A stretch of 64,000 nt of DNA from Hymenobacter aerilatus (lineage in GTDB: Bacteria; Bacteroidota; Bacteroidia; Cytophagales; Hymenobacteraceae). The notes below the pieces were generated by a model that saw nothing but the letters and a program-made list of their open reading frames with translations, had not been told where the DNA came from and ran no database searches. Both the position numbers and the translations under genes were made by a program. The DNA lies in contig NZ_CP095053.1 of assembly GCF_022921095.1 (NCBI RefSeq), positions 372,001 to 436,000 on the forward strand. The letters run 5' to 3'. The number at the start of each line of letters is the position of its first letter. Position 1 is the stretch's first letter. This document shows, in pieces, positions 42,002 to 52,489 of this stretch.

Positions 42002-45000
42002 CTACTCCTCCTTCGGCACCGTCGACTCGATGGGTAGGCGCGCCGTTTTACCGGCTTGTGCGGCCTCAATGGCAATCTGCAGAAAGTTGCTACGCACACT
42101 CAGCTCGCCCAGCTTGTTGTTGTTGCGCGTTGGATATACGCGGTTGGTAAGCAGAATGCACACCAGATCTTCGGTGGGCTCTACCCAGAAATAGGTGCCC
42201 GTGTAGCCCGTATGGCCGTAGCTCTGCTGCGAGGCACTCTTGGCCGAGTTGATGGTCGGGTCGAGGGTAGGGCGGTCGAAGCCCAGGGCGCGGCGGTTGT
42301 CGGGGCAGAACTGGCAGCGGGTGTACTCCTGCAGCGTTTCTTTTTTCAAGACCTGCTGCCCGCCGTAGCGGCCGTTCCAAGCATACATCTGCACCACTTT
42401 GGCTAAGTCGTTGGCGTTGCCGAACAAGCCGGCGTGGCCCGATAGGCCGCCCAGCAAAGAGGCCCCTTCATCGTGTACGGCACCGTGCAGCAATTGGTGC
42501 CGGTATAGCGAGTCGTACTCGGTGGGCACAATGCGGCTGAGCGGGAAGCGGCGGGTAGGGTTGAACGTGAGCGTGGTAGCCCCCAGCGGCTGGTAAATTT
42601 CCTGGCCCACAAACTGGTCCAGCGGCTCACCCGCCACGCGCTTCACAAACTCAGGATACATAATAAACGACAAGTCGGAATACACGTAGCCCGGCTTCTC
42701 GTTCAGTGGAGAAGCGCCAATTTCCCGGTGAATACGGTCGGGCATATCCTTGCGCACCCACACGTTATTGGCTGCCCGGATGGGGAACCGCGCCGACGAA
42801 TCGGCCCGGAAGTAGCGCCGGCTCATCTCGCTCGGCTTCTTATCCGATACCGTAACGGCATCCGGGCGCTTGTTGAGCAAACCTTTGGGCGCCGTGTATT
42901 CCTTCCAGAATGGAATCCAGGCCTTCAGGCGGGCCTGGTGGGTAAGTACGTCGCGCAGCTTCAGATCGGCTTTGTTGGTGCCTTTGAACTCCGGAAACAC
43001 CTGGCCCATCGTCATTTCGGGCGAGAACTTACCCTCGTCTTGCAGCTTCATCAGCGCGGGTAGGGCTGCCGTAATTTTCGTCACCGAGGCCATGTCGTAC
43101 AGGTCGGTATTCGTGACGGGCCGGGCCTTCTGGCCGGCCGTAGGGTAGGTGTGCGTGCCGTAGCTTTTGCGCAGCACCACCGTGCCGCGCCGGGCAATAA
43201 CTACCTCTGCGCCGGGAAACGCCTTGGCCGCAATAGCATTGTTGATCAGCGAGTCGATACGATGTTCGAGGTTGTTGCTCATGCCCACTGCCTCGGGGTA
43301 GGAGTAGGCCAGGCGCTGCCCGCCCTGCGTGGTGAGGCCGGCATCGTACGGAAACTGCTGGTTGATGGTAACGGGCAGGCGCCCGGTGGCACCCACGCCC
43401 CCGAAAATGATTTCGGCGGCCACTTCCTGAGCGTTCTGGCTTTCCTGGTAGGCCAGTACCACGGCGGTGGCGCGGTTCAGATCGCGCAACTTGTCTACGG
43501 CGTAGGCATTGCCAAACACGCTGACCACTACCCGCTGTTTCCCGGTGCTCAGCTCGCGCAGCAGCACGTTGGTTTCGGGCGTCACACCGAAGTTGGTAGC
43601 GGGTAGGCGGCCCAGGTTGTTCACGCCCACCAAGATGGTGTTATAAGGCTTCAGCGCTTCACGCATGCGCATCAGCTCGTCGAGGCTGGCGGAGGCAGGC
43701 AGCCAGAAGTGCTTGGTAGTGGCGTAGTCGGCCACCATTTTTTGGAAGTAGGTGGTATCGGTGGTACCAATGGCCAGGGTGGCGATGCGCAGGGTATCGA
43801 GGCGCTGCAGGGGTAGGGTTTGCTGCTGATTGCGCAGCACCGTTACGCTCAGCTCCGAGAGGCGGCGCGTGAGGTACTCGGCGTGGGGCGTGTTCAGGTC
43901 CTGATACAGGTTCTTTAGCTCCACGGGGCGGTAATGGTTGAGGCCTACCCATTGCTTGAGGGCCAATACCTTGCGGCAGCGCCTGTCTATTTCCTGCTGC
44001 GTTAGCTCGCCGCGGTTGATGGCCTCACGCACCATGCGCAGGGCCAGCGGAATGTTTTTCGAGAATTCCAGAATATCGTTGCCGGCGAGCAGGGCGCGCA
44101 CATCGGCCTCGCCGGGCGGGTACTTGCTGATGACGCCCTTCATGTTCATGGCGTCGGTGAAAATCATACCGTCAAATCCCATCTTCTGCTGCAACAAGCC
44201 CGTCACGATGGGCTTGCTGAGGGTAGAGGGTAGGCCGGTGCTGTCGAGGGCCGGGATGTTGAGGTGGGCCACCATCATACCACCCAAGCCGCTCTTAATC
44301 AGGCTTTTAAATGGAAACAGCTCCAACGTATCAATCCGGCGCTGGTCTACCCGAATGAGGGGTAGGGCCAAGTGCGAGTCGGTGTCGGTGTCGCCATGGC
44401 CGGGGAAGTGCTTGGCCACGGCCAGCACGCCAGCATCCTGCATGCCGCGCATGTACTGGTAGCTTTTCTCGGTTACGTCCTCGCGGTTCTCGCCCCACGA
44501 GCGGTAGCCAATCACGGGATTGGCAGCGTTATTGTTCACGTCTACCACCGGCGCGAAGTTCACGTGCATGCCAATGCGCTTGAACTCGCGGGCAATTTCC
44601 TTCCCCATGTCGTAGAGCAGCTGATTGTCGCGGAGGCCGCCCATGCTCATCTGGTAGGGAAACCGAATGGTGCTATCTAGGCGCATGCCCAGGCCCCACT
44701 CCCCATCCAGCGCCACCAGCAGCGGCACCTTGCTCTGGCTCTGGTAGCGGTTCAGTAGCTTGGCTTGCCGCACCGGGCCACCCTGGAAAAAGATCAGCCC
44801 CCCAATACCATATTGCTGAATGAGAGTCGATACCGAATCCTCGAACGCGCGGTTGCGGTTGGAGTAGGCGGCCACCATAAACAGTTGCGCCACGCGCTGG
44901 TCGGGCGTCAGCGTGGCCATCACCGAATCAACCCAGCGTGAGCTGAGCTGCGGGGCAAAAGGCACAGGCGTGTTCAATGAAGCGGCTGGCGCAGGAGTTT

Positions 45001-45106
45001 TGGCTGGCTTCCGCCGCCGCTGGGCCGAAGCATCCGGGGCGTGCAGCAGCGCGAACAGCAGCAACAGGCACGGTAGAAGACGAGAGGTAGACAAGGTATT
45101 TCGCAA
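42002..45106 (-). CDS. NagZ-type GH3 beta-N-acetylhexosaminidase fused to a class C beta-lactamase-like domain
   Basis: A 1034-residue exported two-domain enzyme. After a signal peptide (LLPCLLLLFALLHAPDASAQ) the GH3 domain (about 50-420) has LVALDGEWGLGMRLD, KHFPGHGDTDTDSH (His of the catalytic dyad near 237) and the nucleophile D318 in MIFTDAMNM, all typical of NagZ, which removes GlcNAc from muropeptides. A linker domain (430-600) leads to a serine-hydrolase domain (610-1020) with SxxK S674-K677 (ASVTK), Y809 in VYSDLSF and H965-T-G (GHTGYTG), the three motifs of AmpC-like enzymes and DD-peptidases. Both active sites look intact. This architecture is known in Bacteroidota and suggests joint cutting of glycan and peptide bonds in peptidoglycan. 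Confidence 0.93.
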   Translation of the reverse strand: MRNTLSTSRLLPCLLLLFALLHAPDASAQRRRKPAKTPAPAASLNTPVPFAPQLSSRWVDSVMATLTPDQRVAQLFMVAAYSNRNRAFEDSVSTLIQQYGIGGLIFFQGGPVRQAKLLNRYQSQSKVPLLVALDGEWGLGMRLDSTIRFPYQMSMGGLRDNQLLYDMGKEIAREFKRIGMHVNFAPVVDVNNNAANPVIGYRSWGENREDVTEKSYQYMRGMQDAGVLAVAKHFPGHGDTDTDSHLALPLIRVDQRRIDTLELFPFKSLIKSGLGGMMVAHLNIPALDSTGLPSTLSKPIVTGLLQQKMGFDGMIFTDAMNMKGVISKYPPGEADVRALLAGNDILEFSKNIPLALRMVREAINRGELTQQEIDRRCRKVLALKQWVGLNHYRPVELKNLYQDLNTPHAEYLTRRLSELSVTVLRNQQQTLPLQRLDTLRIATLAIGTTDTTYFQKMVADYATTKHFWLPASASLDELMRMREALKPYNTILVGVNNLGRLPATNFGVTPETNVLLRELSTGKQRVVVSVFGNAYAVDKLRDLNRATAVVLAYQESQNAQEVAAEIIFGGVGATGRLPVTINQQFPYDAGLTTQGGQRLAYSYPEAVGMSNNLEHRIDSLINNAIAAKAFPGAEVVIARRGTVVLRKSYGTHTYPTAGQKARPVTNTDLYDMASVTKITAALPALMKLQDEGKFSPEMTMGQVFPEFKGTNKADLKLRDVLTHQARLKAWIPFWKEYTAPKGLLNKRPDAVTVSDKKPSEMSRRYFRADSSARFPIRAANNVWVRKDMPDRIHREIGASPLNEKPGYVYSDLSFIMYPEFVKRVAGEPLDQFVGQEIYQPLGATTLTFNPTRRFPLSRIVPTEYDSLYRHQLLHGAVHDEGASLLGGLSGHAGLFGNANDLAKVVQMYAWNGRYGGQQVLKKETLQEYTRCQFCPDNRRALGFDRPTLDPTINSAKSASQQSYGHTGYTGTYFWVEPTEDLVCILLTNRVYPTRNNNKLGELSVRSNFLQIAIEAAQAGKTARLPIESTVPKEE

Positions 45107-45263
45107 CAGTTGAGATACGTAAGTTGCGAAAATAGAGGAATTAGGAGGGAAATAGTTGCATCTGCCCCAGCAGAAGAATATGCTAATGCGCTTGTGCAGC
45201 CCTGGGGCGTTTGAGGTGGTCTGACCGTACTAGCCAGAATAGCGCTTTGACGTGGTACTTCAG

Positions 45264-45300
45264 CAAAACGCCCCTGCTGCGGAAAGCAACAGGGGCGTTT
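45264..45300 (-). terminator. Terminator after the beta-helix/Ig-like T9SS gene
   Basis: AAACGCCCCTGTTGC and GCAGCAGGGGCGTTTT form a hairpin whose 3' side on the minus strand ends in TTTTG, about 24 bases past the stop codon at 45324. Confidence 0.75.
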
Positions 45301-45323
45301 GGGTGGGGGCAAAAGAGAAAGAG

Positions 45324-48300
45324 TTACTCTTTTATAAACTGATGTACTGAGCTGCCCTGCGGCATTTCTACGCGCAGAATGTACAACCCCGAGGCCAGCG
45401 AGCGAACATCTAGCGTTGCTGAGGTGTGCGTAGTGGTGGTAGTTTGCAGTAGGCTGCCAGCAGGAGAATAGATCAGGCAGCGGGCACCGGCAACGGGTAA
45501 TTGCACATGCAGTTCCTGGCTAGCTGGGTTAGGCAATACCTGCACTACCACTGAGGCACCAAAGCGGATAGCCTGTACAGGGCTATAGGAGATAGTGCCA
45601 TCCAGATCTACTTGCCGCAACCGGTAGTACACCATACCTGGCAACTCGCGCCCAATACCGGCATCTGTGAATGAGTAGGTGTGGCTGGAAGAGGAGGCTC
45701 CTTGCCCGTTCACCCGGCCAATCTCGCTGTACTGGGTACCATCTAAGCTGCGCTCCACGGCAAAATAGGCACTGCGTAGTTCCTGGGCCGTTGCCCACGT
45801 AACCAGGGCATCTTCTTTGCGGGCTACCACTGCAAATTGCTTGAGCACTACCGGTAGCGGTGCCCCAACCGGAATAGAGAAGGTAGCTGCTGCGGAGCTT
45901 TCCAGTCCTAAGTTGTCGGTGGCTGTATAGTTGAAACTGTAAGCTCCTGTGACACTAGGTTGATAAGCCAACAAATTGGCTTGGTTGAACGGAATTTGCA
46001 TACCCACCGTGGCCAGTACACTGTTGAAGTAAAGCGTACCGCTGGTGGGCAACGTTTTGATTGTATAGCCTACCACAGCACCGTCCGAGTCTGTACCAAT
46101 TAAGCTGTTAATGGACGTAATTCCTGCATTGCGCGGAATAGTGGAGTTCGTGACGTTGCCAGCCACTGGCTGGGCATTGGTAGCTGTGCTGGTACCGGTG
46201 CCTACCGGAATAGTGTAGGTGGCCGCGCTACTCAGCCCGTTCTGGTTGTCGGTGGCTGTGTATTGGAATATTGCCTGCCCGTTGTAGCCCGCAGCCGGAG
46301 TGAAAAGTAACTGGCCTGCACGGGCAAAGCTTACAACTGTGCCTGCTGTCACGGTTACTGTAGCTGTACCATTGTTGTAGTACAGCACGCCTGCGGCAGC
46401 GGGAGGAATGGTCGTGATTGTGAAGGCTGTAATAGTACCGTCGGTATCTGTCCCGCTGAGCGATGTTATAGCTGTTTGGCCAGCTGTGTTAGCAATGGTG
46501 GCGTTTGTTATATTATTGGCAGTAGGCGGATTGTTAATCGGAATAGTGAGTGTGGCATTGCCCGCGCTTACTGTGCCTGTATTGTTGGTGGCTGTGTAAC
46601 CAACCACCGCTTCACCTGAGAAGCCACTTGCCGGATCGAATGACAAGTTGCCTCGGTCTGCAAATGGAATTACCTGACCTGCCTGCACAAGACTGGTGGT
46701 GCTCCCACTGGTATAGTACAGCACACCAGAAGCCGCTGCTGGCAACGATACGATCGTGAAAGAGGTGATGGTAGTGCCACTAGGAGTAGTAGCATCCAGT
46801 GCGGCCGTTAGTGCTGTGCGAGGCGCCATATTTTGCAAAACGGGGTTGACCACATCATTAGCGACTGGAAACTGGGCAGCAGCCGTCACAGTGAAGTTAT
46901 TCGATGCTTCTGAGGTGCCCCGGGCTGTAAGCCAGGCGGTGCCGCTAATGGCGTTGCCCGCTACCAGATTGCTGACGGTAAGCGCAACGTTGGTAAAGGT
47001 TCCGTTGCTGGCTGCCGTAATCGAGCCAAGGTAGCGGCGGGTTTCGCCGTGGGGGACAGATCCTGAAGAAGTAGTTGTAATGGTGCCGTCATTGTTGCCA
47101 TCATCTACTGCTTCAAAAATCTCTACGGTAGCACCTCCAAAGTCAGTTTGACCTGCTGCCGTACCTACGTAGCCGCTTACTGTAAGCGTATTGCCATTCA
47201 GAGCAGCAGCAGTGAAAATAGGGTAGTTGATGCGGTAGTTAGGAGATGCCGTGTTCGTACCAAAGGCTCCGCTGTTAGGCGTTACCCCATCCCCGTTACC
47301 GTACGTATCGGCGTTAGGAGCAGCTGTACCCACGCGAATAGCAGAGTTATCGATTAGATCGATGCTCAGCAAGCCATTGCTATAAATAGCATTCTCCGTA
47401 ATGCGCACGTTGCGCTGGCCATAGCCAACCACGATACCAGAGGCTTCTGAGCCTTGAATAATATTGCGTCGGATAATGTCAGCATTCGTACCGGTGCGGG
47501 TGCCGTCGCGCTGGAGGTAGCAGATAGCCGAGCCCTCCAGCGAGGCTGTATTGGTGCCGTTACCACCTAATCCCGAGGCGAGCATCGTATTGTTCTCAAT
47601 GATAGAGGCTGAAACAGAGCCAATTTCGAATTGCACGGCACTAGAGTTGGTAGCCGTGAACAAATTGCCGCGAACGGTTGCTGGCCCAGCAACCGCCGTT
47701 CCGGACCTACCTAGTGTAATGCCGTCGCCTCCGCCTCTGGTGTAGCCATTTTGGTTGAACTGACAGCCCGTAACGCTGACGGTGTTAGCAGCACCATTAA
47801 TGACGTAGATACCCGAGCTGCCCGTAAAACCAATTAAGGAGTTCGTAACACTGCCTGCCCCGCCAGTGCCAATGGTAATGCCAAACGAAGCGCAGGGAGC
47901 ATTTGCTGGGTAGCCGTAGTCGAGTGCCGTGGTACCTATAAGGCAATTCACTACGCTGAAACCGCTGCCATTCAAAGTCAGGGCTGCACTGTTGAACTGG
48001 TCAGAGCCTCCATGTATGGCAACACCACGGATAGTAAATCCTGCGGCCGTGCAAGTAAGTGCGGAGAAGCCTGTAGGAAAGCTAATTTCAACTTCAGGTC
48101 GTTCCACGGGAGACACAGCCAGCCCATCTATTCCTACAGTCGCGGTGGTGCCAAAGGTACCTGTGTTCGTATTGCCTACGGTTGTGGTCTGCGTAAAACC
48201 ATCAAGCGTGACATTCGCTACGGTAATGTTGGGTAAAGCAGATGCAAGCGTGATTAAGGCCCGCTGGCTTGCAAAAGAACCCGTAAGCGCGCTGCTGGGA

Positions 48301-48470
48301 ATATTGAAGGCAATAGTGTGCGGCCCAGCACCGGCGGCATTCACATCGGTAATAGCTTGCCGTAATGAGCCGGTGCCCGCATCGGCAGTGTTCGTAACAG
48401 TGAAAGTAGCCGCTTGGCTGATACTAGTGAAACCTATGATAAGGTAACTAGTCAGTAAGAAATGTTTCAT
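45324..48470 (-). CDS. Large T9SS-secreted protein with beta-helix and tandem Ig-like repeats
   Basis: A 1048-residue surface or secreted protein. The signal peptide ([16 protein letters not shown]) is followed by [20 protein letters not shown] and [12 protein letters not shown], the standard start of bacterial parallel beta-helix proteins, and beta-helix turns to about residue 400 ([33 protein letters not shown]). Three Ig/cadherin-like repeats follow (about 560-860), each with a TATDN-type block and a GVLYY or GTLYF strand. The last 90 residues are a T9SS sorting domain ([34 protein letters not shown]). An adhesive or structural role is likely; no catalytic motif is seen. The gene uses more A and T than its neighbours. 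Confidence 0.88.
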   Translation of the reverse strand: MKHFLLTSYLIIGFTSISQAATFTVTNTADAGTGSLRQAITDVNAAGAGPHTIAFNIPSSALTGSFASQRALITLASALPNITVANVTLDGFTQTTTVGNTNTGTFGTTATVGIDGLAVSPVERPEVEISFPTGFSALTCTAAGFTIRGVAIHGGSDQFNSAALTLNGSGFSVVNCLIGTTALDYGYPANAPCASFGITIGTGGAGSVTNSLIGFTGSSGIYVINGAANTVSVTGCQFNQNGYTRGGGDGITLGRSGTAVAGPATVRGNLFTATNSSAVQFEIGSVSASIIENNTMLASGLGGNGTNTASLEGSAICYLQRDGTRTGTNADIIRRNIIQGSEASGIVVGYGQRNVRITENAIYSNGLLSIDLIDNSAIRVGTAAPNADTYGNGDGVTPNSGAFGTNTASPNYRINYPIFTAAALNGNTLTVSGYVGTAAGQTDFGGATVEIFEAVDDGNNDGTITTTSSGSVPHGETRRYLGSITAASNGTFTNVALTVSNLVAGNAISGTAWLTARGTSEASNNFTVTAAAQFPVANDVVNPVLQNMAPRTALTAALDATTPSGTTITSFTIVSLPAAASGVLYYTSGSTTSLVQAGQVIPFADRGNLSFDPASGFSGEAVVGYTATNNTGTVSAGNATLTIPINNPPTANNITNATIANTAGQTAITSLSGTDTDGTITAFTITTIPPAAAGVLYYNNGTATVTVTAGTVVSFARAGQLLFTPAAGYNGQAIFQYTATDNQNGLSSAATYTIPVGTGTSTATNAQPVAGNVTNSTIPRNAGITSINSLIGTDSDGAVVGYTIKTLPTSGTLYFNSVLATVGMQIPFNQANLLAYQPSVTGAYSFNYTATDNLGLESSAAATFSIPVGAPLPVVLKQFAVVARKEDALVTWATAQELRSAYFAVERSLDGTQYSEIGRVNGQGASSSSHTYSFTDAGIGRELPGMVYYRLRQVDLDGTISYSPVQAIRFGASVVVQVLPNPASQELHVQLPVAGARCLIYSPAGSLLQTTTTTHTSATLDVRSLASGLYILRVEMPQGSSVHQFIKE

Positions 48471-48504
48471 AACGCTGGCAGGTAAAACAGTGCCAGAGTC
48501 CTTA

Positions 48505-48512
48505 CAAACTTA
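48505..48512 (-). promoter_or_regulatory. Consensus -7 element (TAAGTTTG) of the large T9SS gene
   Basis: On the minus strand TAAGTTTG matches TAnnTTTG exactly, 34 bases before ATG 48470. No TTG at the ideal -33 distance is seen. Confidence 0.45.
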
Positions 48513-48670
48513 TTGCCTTACTTTATGAAGATTGGGTCTACAAAGCCTGATGTTTGAAAAGTGAATGAACATATAAGTTAAAGCCATTCCATCGGTATAC
48601 TAAGTTGAAAACGAGCTGTTACGGATCGATAGGAAGGATTTTGTTTAACCATAGTTCTCTAAAAATAAGA

Positions 48671-48738
48671 AAGTACCTAATCGAGCGAAGCTCCTCCTAA
48701 ACAGATCGTAAGCAGGAGCTTCGTTCGATTAGGCACTT
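48671..48738 (-). terminator. Terminator after the SDR gene
   Basis: AAGTGCCTAATCGAACGAAG then CTCCT pairs with AGGAGCTTCGCTCGATTAGG then TACTT, followed on the minus strand by TCTTATTTTT. The left arm begins only six bases after the SDR stop codon. Confidence 0.85.
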
Positions 48739-48743
48739 CTGCT

Positions 48744-49460
48744 TTACGGATTGGTGCTCCACAGCCCGGCTTCCTTCACAAACACCCGGCGGTTCAGCTT
48801 GAGTTGGGCAATGATGAACTCGGCCAGATCTTCCGGCTGCATCACTTTCTCGGGGTTGCCATCCGTAAGCTTTAGCTCCTGCGCCAGCGGGGTAGCCACG
48901 GTGCTAGGTGTGAGGGCCGACACGCGAATGTTGTGCTTGCGCACCTCCTGCATCAGCGACTCGGTGAGGCCCAGCACGGCAAACTTGGAGGCCGAGTAGG
49001 CACTGGTGCCTGCCGCCCCGCGCTGTCCGGCCGTGGAAGAAATATTGATAATGTCGCCGGTCTGGCGCTCAATCATGCCGGGTAGTACAGCGCGAGTGGC
49101 ATAGTACACGCCCATGAGGTTCACCCGGATAATGTTTTCCCAGGCGTCGGGTTCCTGCTCCAGAAACTTGCCGAACGCGGCTGTGCCAGCGTTGTTGAGC
49201 AGAATATCAATGGCCCCGAGTTGCTGCTGTATCTGCGCTACGGCAGCTTCCACGGCGCCTCGGTCAGCTACATCAGCCGTTGCAATGGCAGCTTTCACGC
49301 CTAGCTTTTCCAGTTCGGCGGCTACGTTGCGCAAGTCGTTTTCGGAGCGGGCCAGCAAGCCCACGTGCACGCCTTCGTGTGCCAGAGCCACGGCTACGGC
49401 GCGGCCAATGCCTTTGCCGGCACCCGTTACAAGGGCGACTTTTCCGGTCAGATTTTCCAT
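48744..49460 (-). CDS. Short-chain dehydrogenase/reductase (FabG-like)
   Basis: A 238-residue classical SDR oxidoreductase. The cofactor motif TGAGKGIG is at residues 13-20, NNAG at about 89-92, and the catalytic Ser (ISSTAG) and YxxxK (YSASK) are near 140-158. LLARSEN after the second strand suggests NADP(H) use. The sequence is close to 3-ketoacyl-ACP reductases and sepiapterin-reductase-like SDRs; substrate cannot be told. The closing [12 protein letters not shown] is typical of the FabG-like subgroup. It starts at ATG 49460 and is divergent from metE. Confidence 0.92.
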   Translation of the reverse strand: MENLTGKVALVTGAGKGIGRAVAVALAHEGVHVGLLARSENDLRNVAAELEKLGVKAAIATADVADRGAVEAAVAQIQQQLGAIDILLNNAGTAAFGKFLEQEPDAWENIIRVNLMGVYYATRAVLPGMIERQTGDIINISSTAGQRGAAGTSAYSASKFAVLGLTESLMQEVRKHNIRVSALTPSTVATPLAQELKLTDGNPEKVMQPEDLAEFIIAQLKLNRRVFVKEAGLWSTNP

Positions 49461-49560
49461 ATAAGTAAAGGGGATTAAAGAGGTTGGTGAGCCCTACCCC
49501 AGGTTCCCTGTGAGGTAGGGGTAAGGGGTAGGACTACTAGCAACCAACTAGCCTGCGAGT

Positions 49561-49590
49561 TGTTGCGCCGGAAATTTCGCGTATCATTGC
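49561..49590 (+). promoter_or_regulatory. Probable promoter of the metE leader
   Basis: TTG at 49561-49563 and TATCATTG at 49583-49590 are separated by 19 bases. This fits the Bacteroidota -33/-7 arrangement (TTG, TAnnTTTG) with one mismatch. Transcription would begin near 49597, just ahead of the riboswitch. Confidence 0.45.
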
Positions 49591-49613
49591 CCTTAGTTCT
49601 TTGCAATATCAAT

Positions 49614-49795
49614 TGCCGTAGAGGGGTTTTCGGGTAATACCGGAATTAATAAGGAACCGTGTGTGAATCACGGGCTGTCGCGCAACTGTAAGTACCCAAA
49701 CAAGTTACGATCCGTAGCACGTCCATTGTTCTGCCAGGCAGAATGAGAAGGATGATCGTAATGGTACAAGCCAGGAGACTTGCCTTTCTACGCCT
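49614..49795 (+). promoter_or_regulatory. Cobalamin (B12) riboswitch upstream of metE
   Basis: The AdoCbl riboswitch core is clear: AAGGAACCGTGTGTGAATCA followed by CGGGCTGTCGCGCAACTGTA (49651-49690) and the B12 box GCCAGGAGACTTGCC at 49770-49784. Complementary ends CCGTAGA (about 49616) and TCTACG (about 49788) can form the closing P1 stem. It precedes the B12-independent methionine synthase. Bound cobalamin should lower metE expression, since the B12-dependent MetH can then be used. The switch is cis-acting RNA. Confidence 0.93.
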
Positions 49796-50000
49796 TGACG
49801 TATGCTTCCGCGCTCTGAAGCAGTAGTCTGGTCAATTGCATACTGCTGTCTTCTTAAGAGTCTCCGCGAGGTGGAGGCTGGCGCGTGCGTATGCACGCCG
49901 GACGGTAGGGTGCAGGGTAGGCCATACACTGTGTTGGGCGCGTAACGTACTCGTTGCGAGAACAATAAATCCATTTATTGTTCCCTTCACCCTAAGCACT

Positions 50001-52307
50001 ATGCTTACGCACAACCTCGGCTACCCGCGCATTGGTAGCCAACGCGAACTGAAAAAGGCCAGTGAGAAATACTGGTCGGGCCAGCTGACGCTGTCCGAAT
50101 TGCAGGCCGCCGCCCGCCACATTGCCCAACACAACTGGCAGTTGCAGCAGGAAGCCGGCCTCGATCTGATTCCCTGCAACGACTTCAGCTACTACGATCA
50201 GGTGCTGGATACCAGCTTGATGGTAGGGGCCATTCCCAGGCGCTACACGCCCGTGCTCAGTGAAAATCCGCAGAACACCGCGGTGGATCTATACTTTGCC
50301 ATGGCCCGTGGCTACCAGCGCAATGGCCTCGACATCACGGCGATGGAGATGACGAAGTGGTTCGACACCAACTACCACTACCTCGTGCCCGAGTTCACGG
50401 CCGACCAGGAGTTTCGGCTGTTTTCGGAGCACATTTTCGATCAGTTCATTCACGCACGCAACACGCTCAGCACCACGCCCAAGCCGGTGCTGCTGGGGCC
50501 GGTTTCCTACCTGCTGTTGGGGAAGGAAAAGGAAGAGGGCTTCCACCGGATTGAGTTGCTGAAGCGGTTGCTGCCCGTGTACGTGGAGGTGCTAACCAAG
50601 CTGCATCAGTACGGTGCCACCTGGGTGCAGCTCGACGAGCCCTACCTAGCTCTTGATCTAACATCTGCTGAAAAAGACGCCTACCTGTTTGCCTACGCCA
50701 AACTGGCGCGCAGCTGCCCCGGGCTCAAATTACTTGTAGCCACTTACTTCGAAGGCCTGCGCGACAATGCCGAGCTGGCCGTGAGCCTACCCATCAGCGC
50801 CCTGCACCTAGACCTGGTGCGGGCGCCAGAGCAGTTGGATGCTGTGCTGCCGCTGGTGCCGCAGTGGCTAAGCCTGTCGCTGGGCGTGGTAGATGGCCGC
50901 AATATTTGGAAGAACGACTACCAGGCGTCGTTGGCGCTGCTTGAAAAAGCAGTAGCAGCGCTGGGCACCGAGCGGGTGCTGCTGGCGCCCAGCTGCTCGT
51001 TGCTCCACAGCCCCTGCGACCTGGACCTGGAAACCAACGACGCGACGCTGACGCCGGAAATTAAGAACTGGCTGGCCTTTGCGAAGCAGAAGCTGCGCGA
51101 AGTAGAAGAATTGCGTCAGATTGCAGACCATAGTGCTCAGGACCTGCTACGCCAAAACCAACAGGCGCTGGATAGCCGCCGCAAGTCGGAGCGTATCCAC
51201 CGTACCCATATCAAGGAGCGTACCGCCGCCGTTACGGAGGCAGATGCGCGCCGCCGGAGCCCGTTTGCGGTGCGGCAGGCCCGGCAGCAGGAGCACCTGC
51301 AACTGCCGTTGTTCCCCACGACTACCATCGGCTCCTTCCCGCAGACCGAGGACATCCGGCAGTTGCGTGCCCGCTTCAAGAAAGGAGAACTGAGCAGCGA
51401 GCAGTACGATGAAGCCTTGCAGAACGCTACCATCGACGTGATTCGCTGGCAGGAAGAGGTAGGGCTGGATGTGCTGGTGCACGGTGAGTTTGAGCGCAAC
51501 GATATGGTGGAGTACTTTGGCGAGCTGCTCGACGGCTTTGCTTTCACCAAAAACGGCTGGGTGCAGAGCTACGGCTCGCGCTGCGTGAAACCGCCTGTTC
51601 TGTACGGCGACATTCACCGCCCGCAGGACATGACTGTGGCCTGGAGCACCTTCGCGCAGGCCCAGACCCAGCAATATGTAAAAGGTATGCTGACGGGACC
51701 GGTAACCATTTTGCAATGGTCGTTTGTGCGCGACGACCAGCCAAGGGCCACTACCGCCTTGCAGATTGCGCTGGCCATTCGCGAAGAAGTGCTTGCACTG
51801 GAAAAAGCTGGTATTCAGCTGATTCAAATTGACGAGCCTGCCATTCGGGAAGGGCTGCCCCTACGCCGCTCCGACTGGCCTACCTACCTGGCCTGGGCCG
51901 TACAGGCGTTTCGGGTAGCCGCTGCCGGCGTGCGCGACGAAACCCAGATTCACACGCACATGTGCTATTCGGAGTTCAACGAAATACTTCCTGCCATTGC
52001 CGAGCTGGACGCCGACGTGATTACCATGGAAACCTCCCGCTCGCAGATGGAGTTGCTGGCCGCCTTCGCCGATTTTCAATATCCCAATCAGATTGGGCCG
52101 GGCGTGTACGACATCCATTCGCCCCGCGTGCCCAGCACCACTGAGATGGTAGCGTTGCTGGAAAAAGCGCAAACGCTTCTACCAGCCGAAAATCTATGGG
52201 TAAACCCCGACTGCGGCCTGAAAACTCGCAAATGGCCCGAAACCGAAGCCGCCCTGCGCAACATGGTGCAAGCCGCCTACCATGTGCGCGCCAGGGTAGG
52301 GAAGTAG
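50001..52307 (+). CDS. metE: Cobalamin-independent methionine synthase
   Basis: Transfers a methyl group from methyltetrahydrofolate-triglutamate to homocysteine, giving methionine without B12. At 768 residues it has the family length and both barrels. The N-terminal part starts [20 protein letters not shown]; the C-terminal catalytic barrel has [47 protein letters not shown] and [13 protein letters not shown]. Zinc ligands are in [11 protein letters not shown] and the late Cys in [16 protein letters not shown] 50001 is chosen because homologues begin with this block. The cobalamin riboswitch in the 400-base leader regulates it. Confidence 0.97.
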   Translation: MLTHNLGYPRIGSQRELKKASEKYWSGQLTLSELQAAARHIAQHNWQLQQEAGLDLIPCNDFSYYDQVLDTSLMVGAIPRRYTPVLSENPQNTAVDLYFAMARGYQRNGLDITAMEMTKWFDTNYHYLVPEFTADQEFRLFSEHIFDQFIHARNTLSTTPKPVLLGPVSYLLLGKEKEEGFHRIELLKRLLPVYVEVLTKLHQYGATWVQLDEPYLALDLTSAEKDAYLFAYAKLARSCPGLKLLVATYFEGLRDNAELAVSLPISALHLDLVRAPEQLDAVLPLVPQWLSLSLGVVDGRNIWKNDYQASLALLEKAVAALGTERVLLAPSCSLLHSPCDLDLETNDATLTPEIKNWLAFAKQKLREVEELRQIADHSAQDLLRQNQQALDSRRKSERIHRTHIKERTAAVTEADARRRSPFAVRQARQQEHLQLPLFPTTTIGSFPQTEDIRQLRARFKKGELSSEQYDEALQNATIDVIRWQEEVGLDVLVHGEFERNDMVEYFGELLDGFAFTKNGWVQSYGSRCVKPPVLYGDIHRPQDMTVAWSTFAQAQTQQYVKGMLTGPVTILQWSFVRDDQPRATTALQIALAIREEVLALEKAGIQLIQIDEPAIREGLPLRRSDWPTYLAWAVQAFRVAAAGVRDETQIHTHMCYSEFNEILPAIAELDADVITMETSRSQMELLAAFADFQYPNQIGPGVYDIHSPRVPSTTEMVALLEKAQTLLPAENLWVNPDCGLKTRKWPETEAALRNMVQAAYHVRARVGK

Positions 52308-52336
52308 TGAAAGGGGATGTTTGTGAGAGATTGAGA

Positions 52337-52489
52337 AGGTGAAAGGGTGAGTTTTGATGTTCTGTCATCCTGAGCAGCGCGAAGGACCTTATGCCCGCAG
52401 AACGAGTCGTTGGTACGCTTGTCGTTCACGTGTGAGAAGGTCCTTTGCAAGCTCAGGATGAGAGAACATCGAAACTCACCCTTTCACCT
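52337..52489. repeat. Intergenic inverted repeat with GTGAAAGGGTGAG outer arms
   Basis: The outer arms AAGGTGAAAGGGTGAGTTTT and CTCACCCTTTCACCTT pair, then GATGTTCTGTCATCCTGAGC with GCTCAGGATGAGAGAACATC. The inner right arm reads AAGGTCCTTTGCAAG. The loop contains GAACGAGTCGTTGGTACG. It lies between metE and the next plus-strand gene and shows that the GTGA-rich flanks are part of the element. Confidence 0.9.

Larger units (their letters stand above)
49461..50000. other. Long leader region of metE
   Basis: No protein gene is present. The stretch contains a probable promoter (49561-49590), the cobalamin riboswitch (49614-49795), a further structured part (49816-49853: GAAGCAGTA...TACTGCTGTCTTC) and an 11-base hairpin GAACAATAAAT/ATTTATTGTTC at 49960-49983, 17 bases before the start codon. 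The last two could be the expression platform. The frame open from 49836 into metE is leader sequence, not coding. Confidence 0.75.

Noticed and set aside
49836-50000. N-terminal extension of metE by 55 codons
   Set aside because: It lies in the structured leader after the riboswitch, is Arg/Val-rich, and metE homologues begin at the ATG at 50001.
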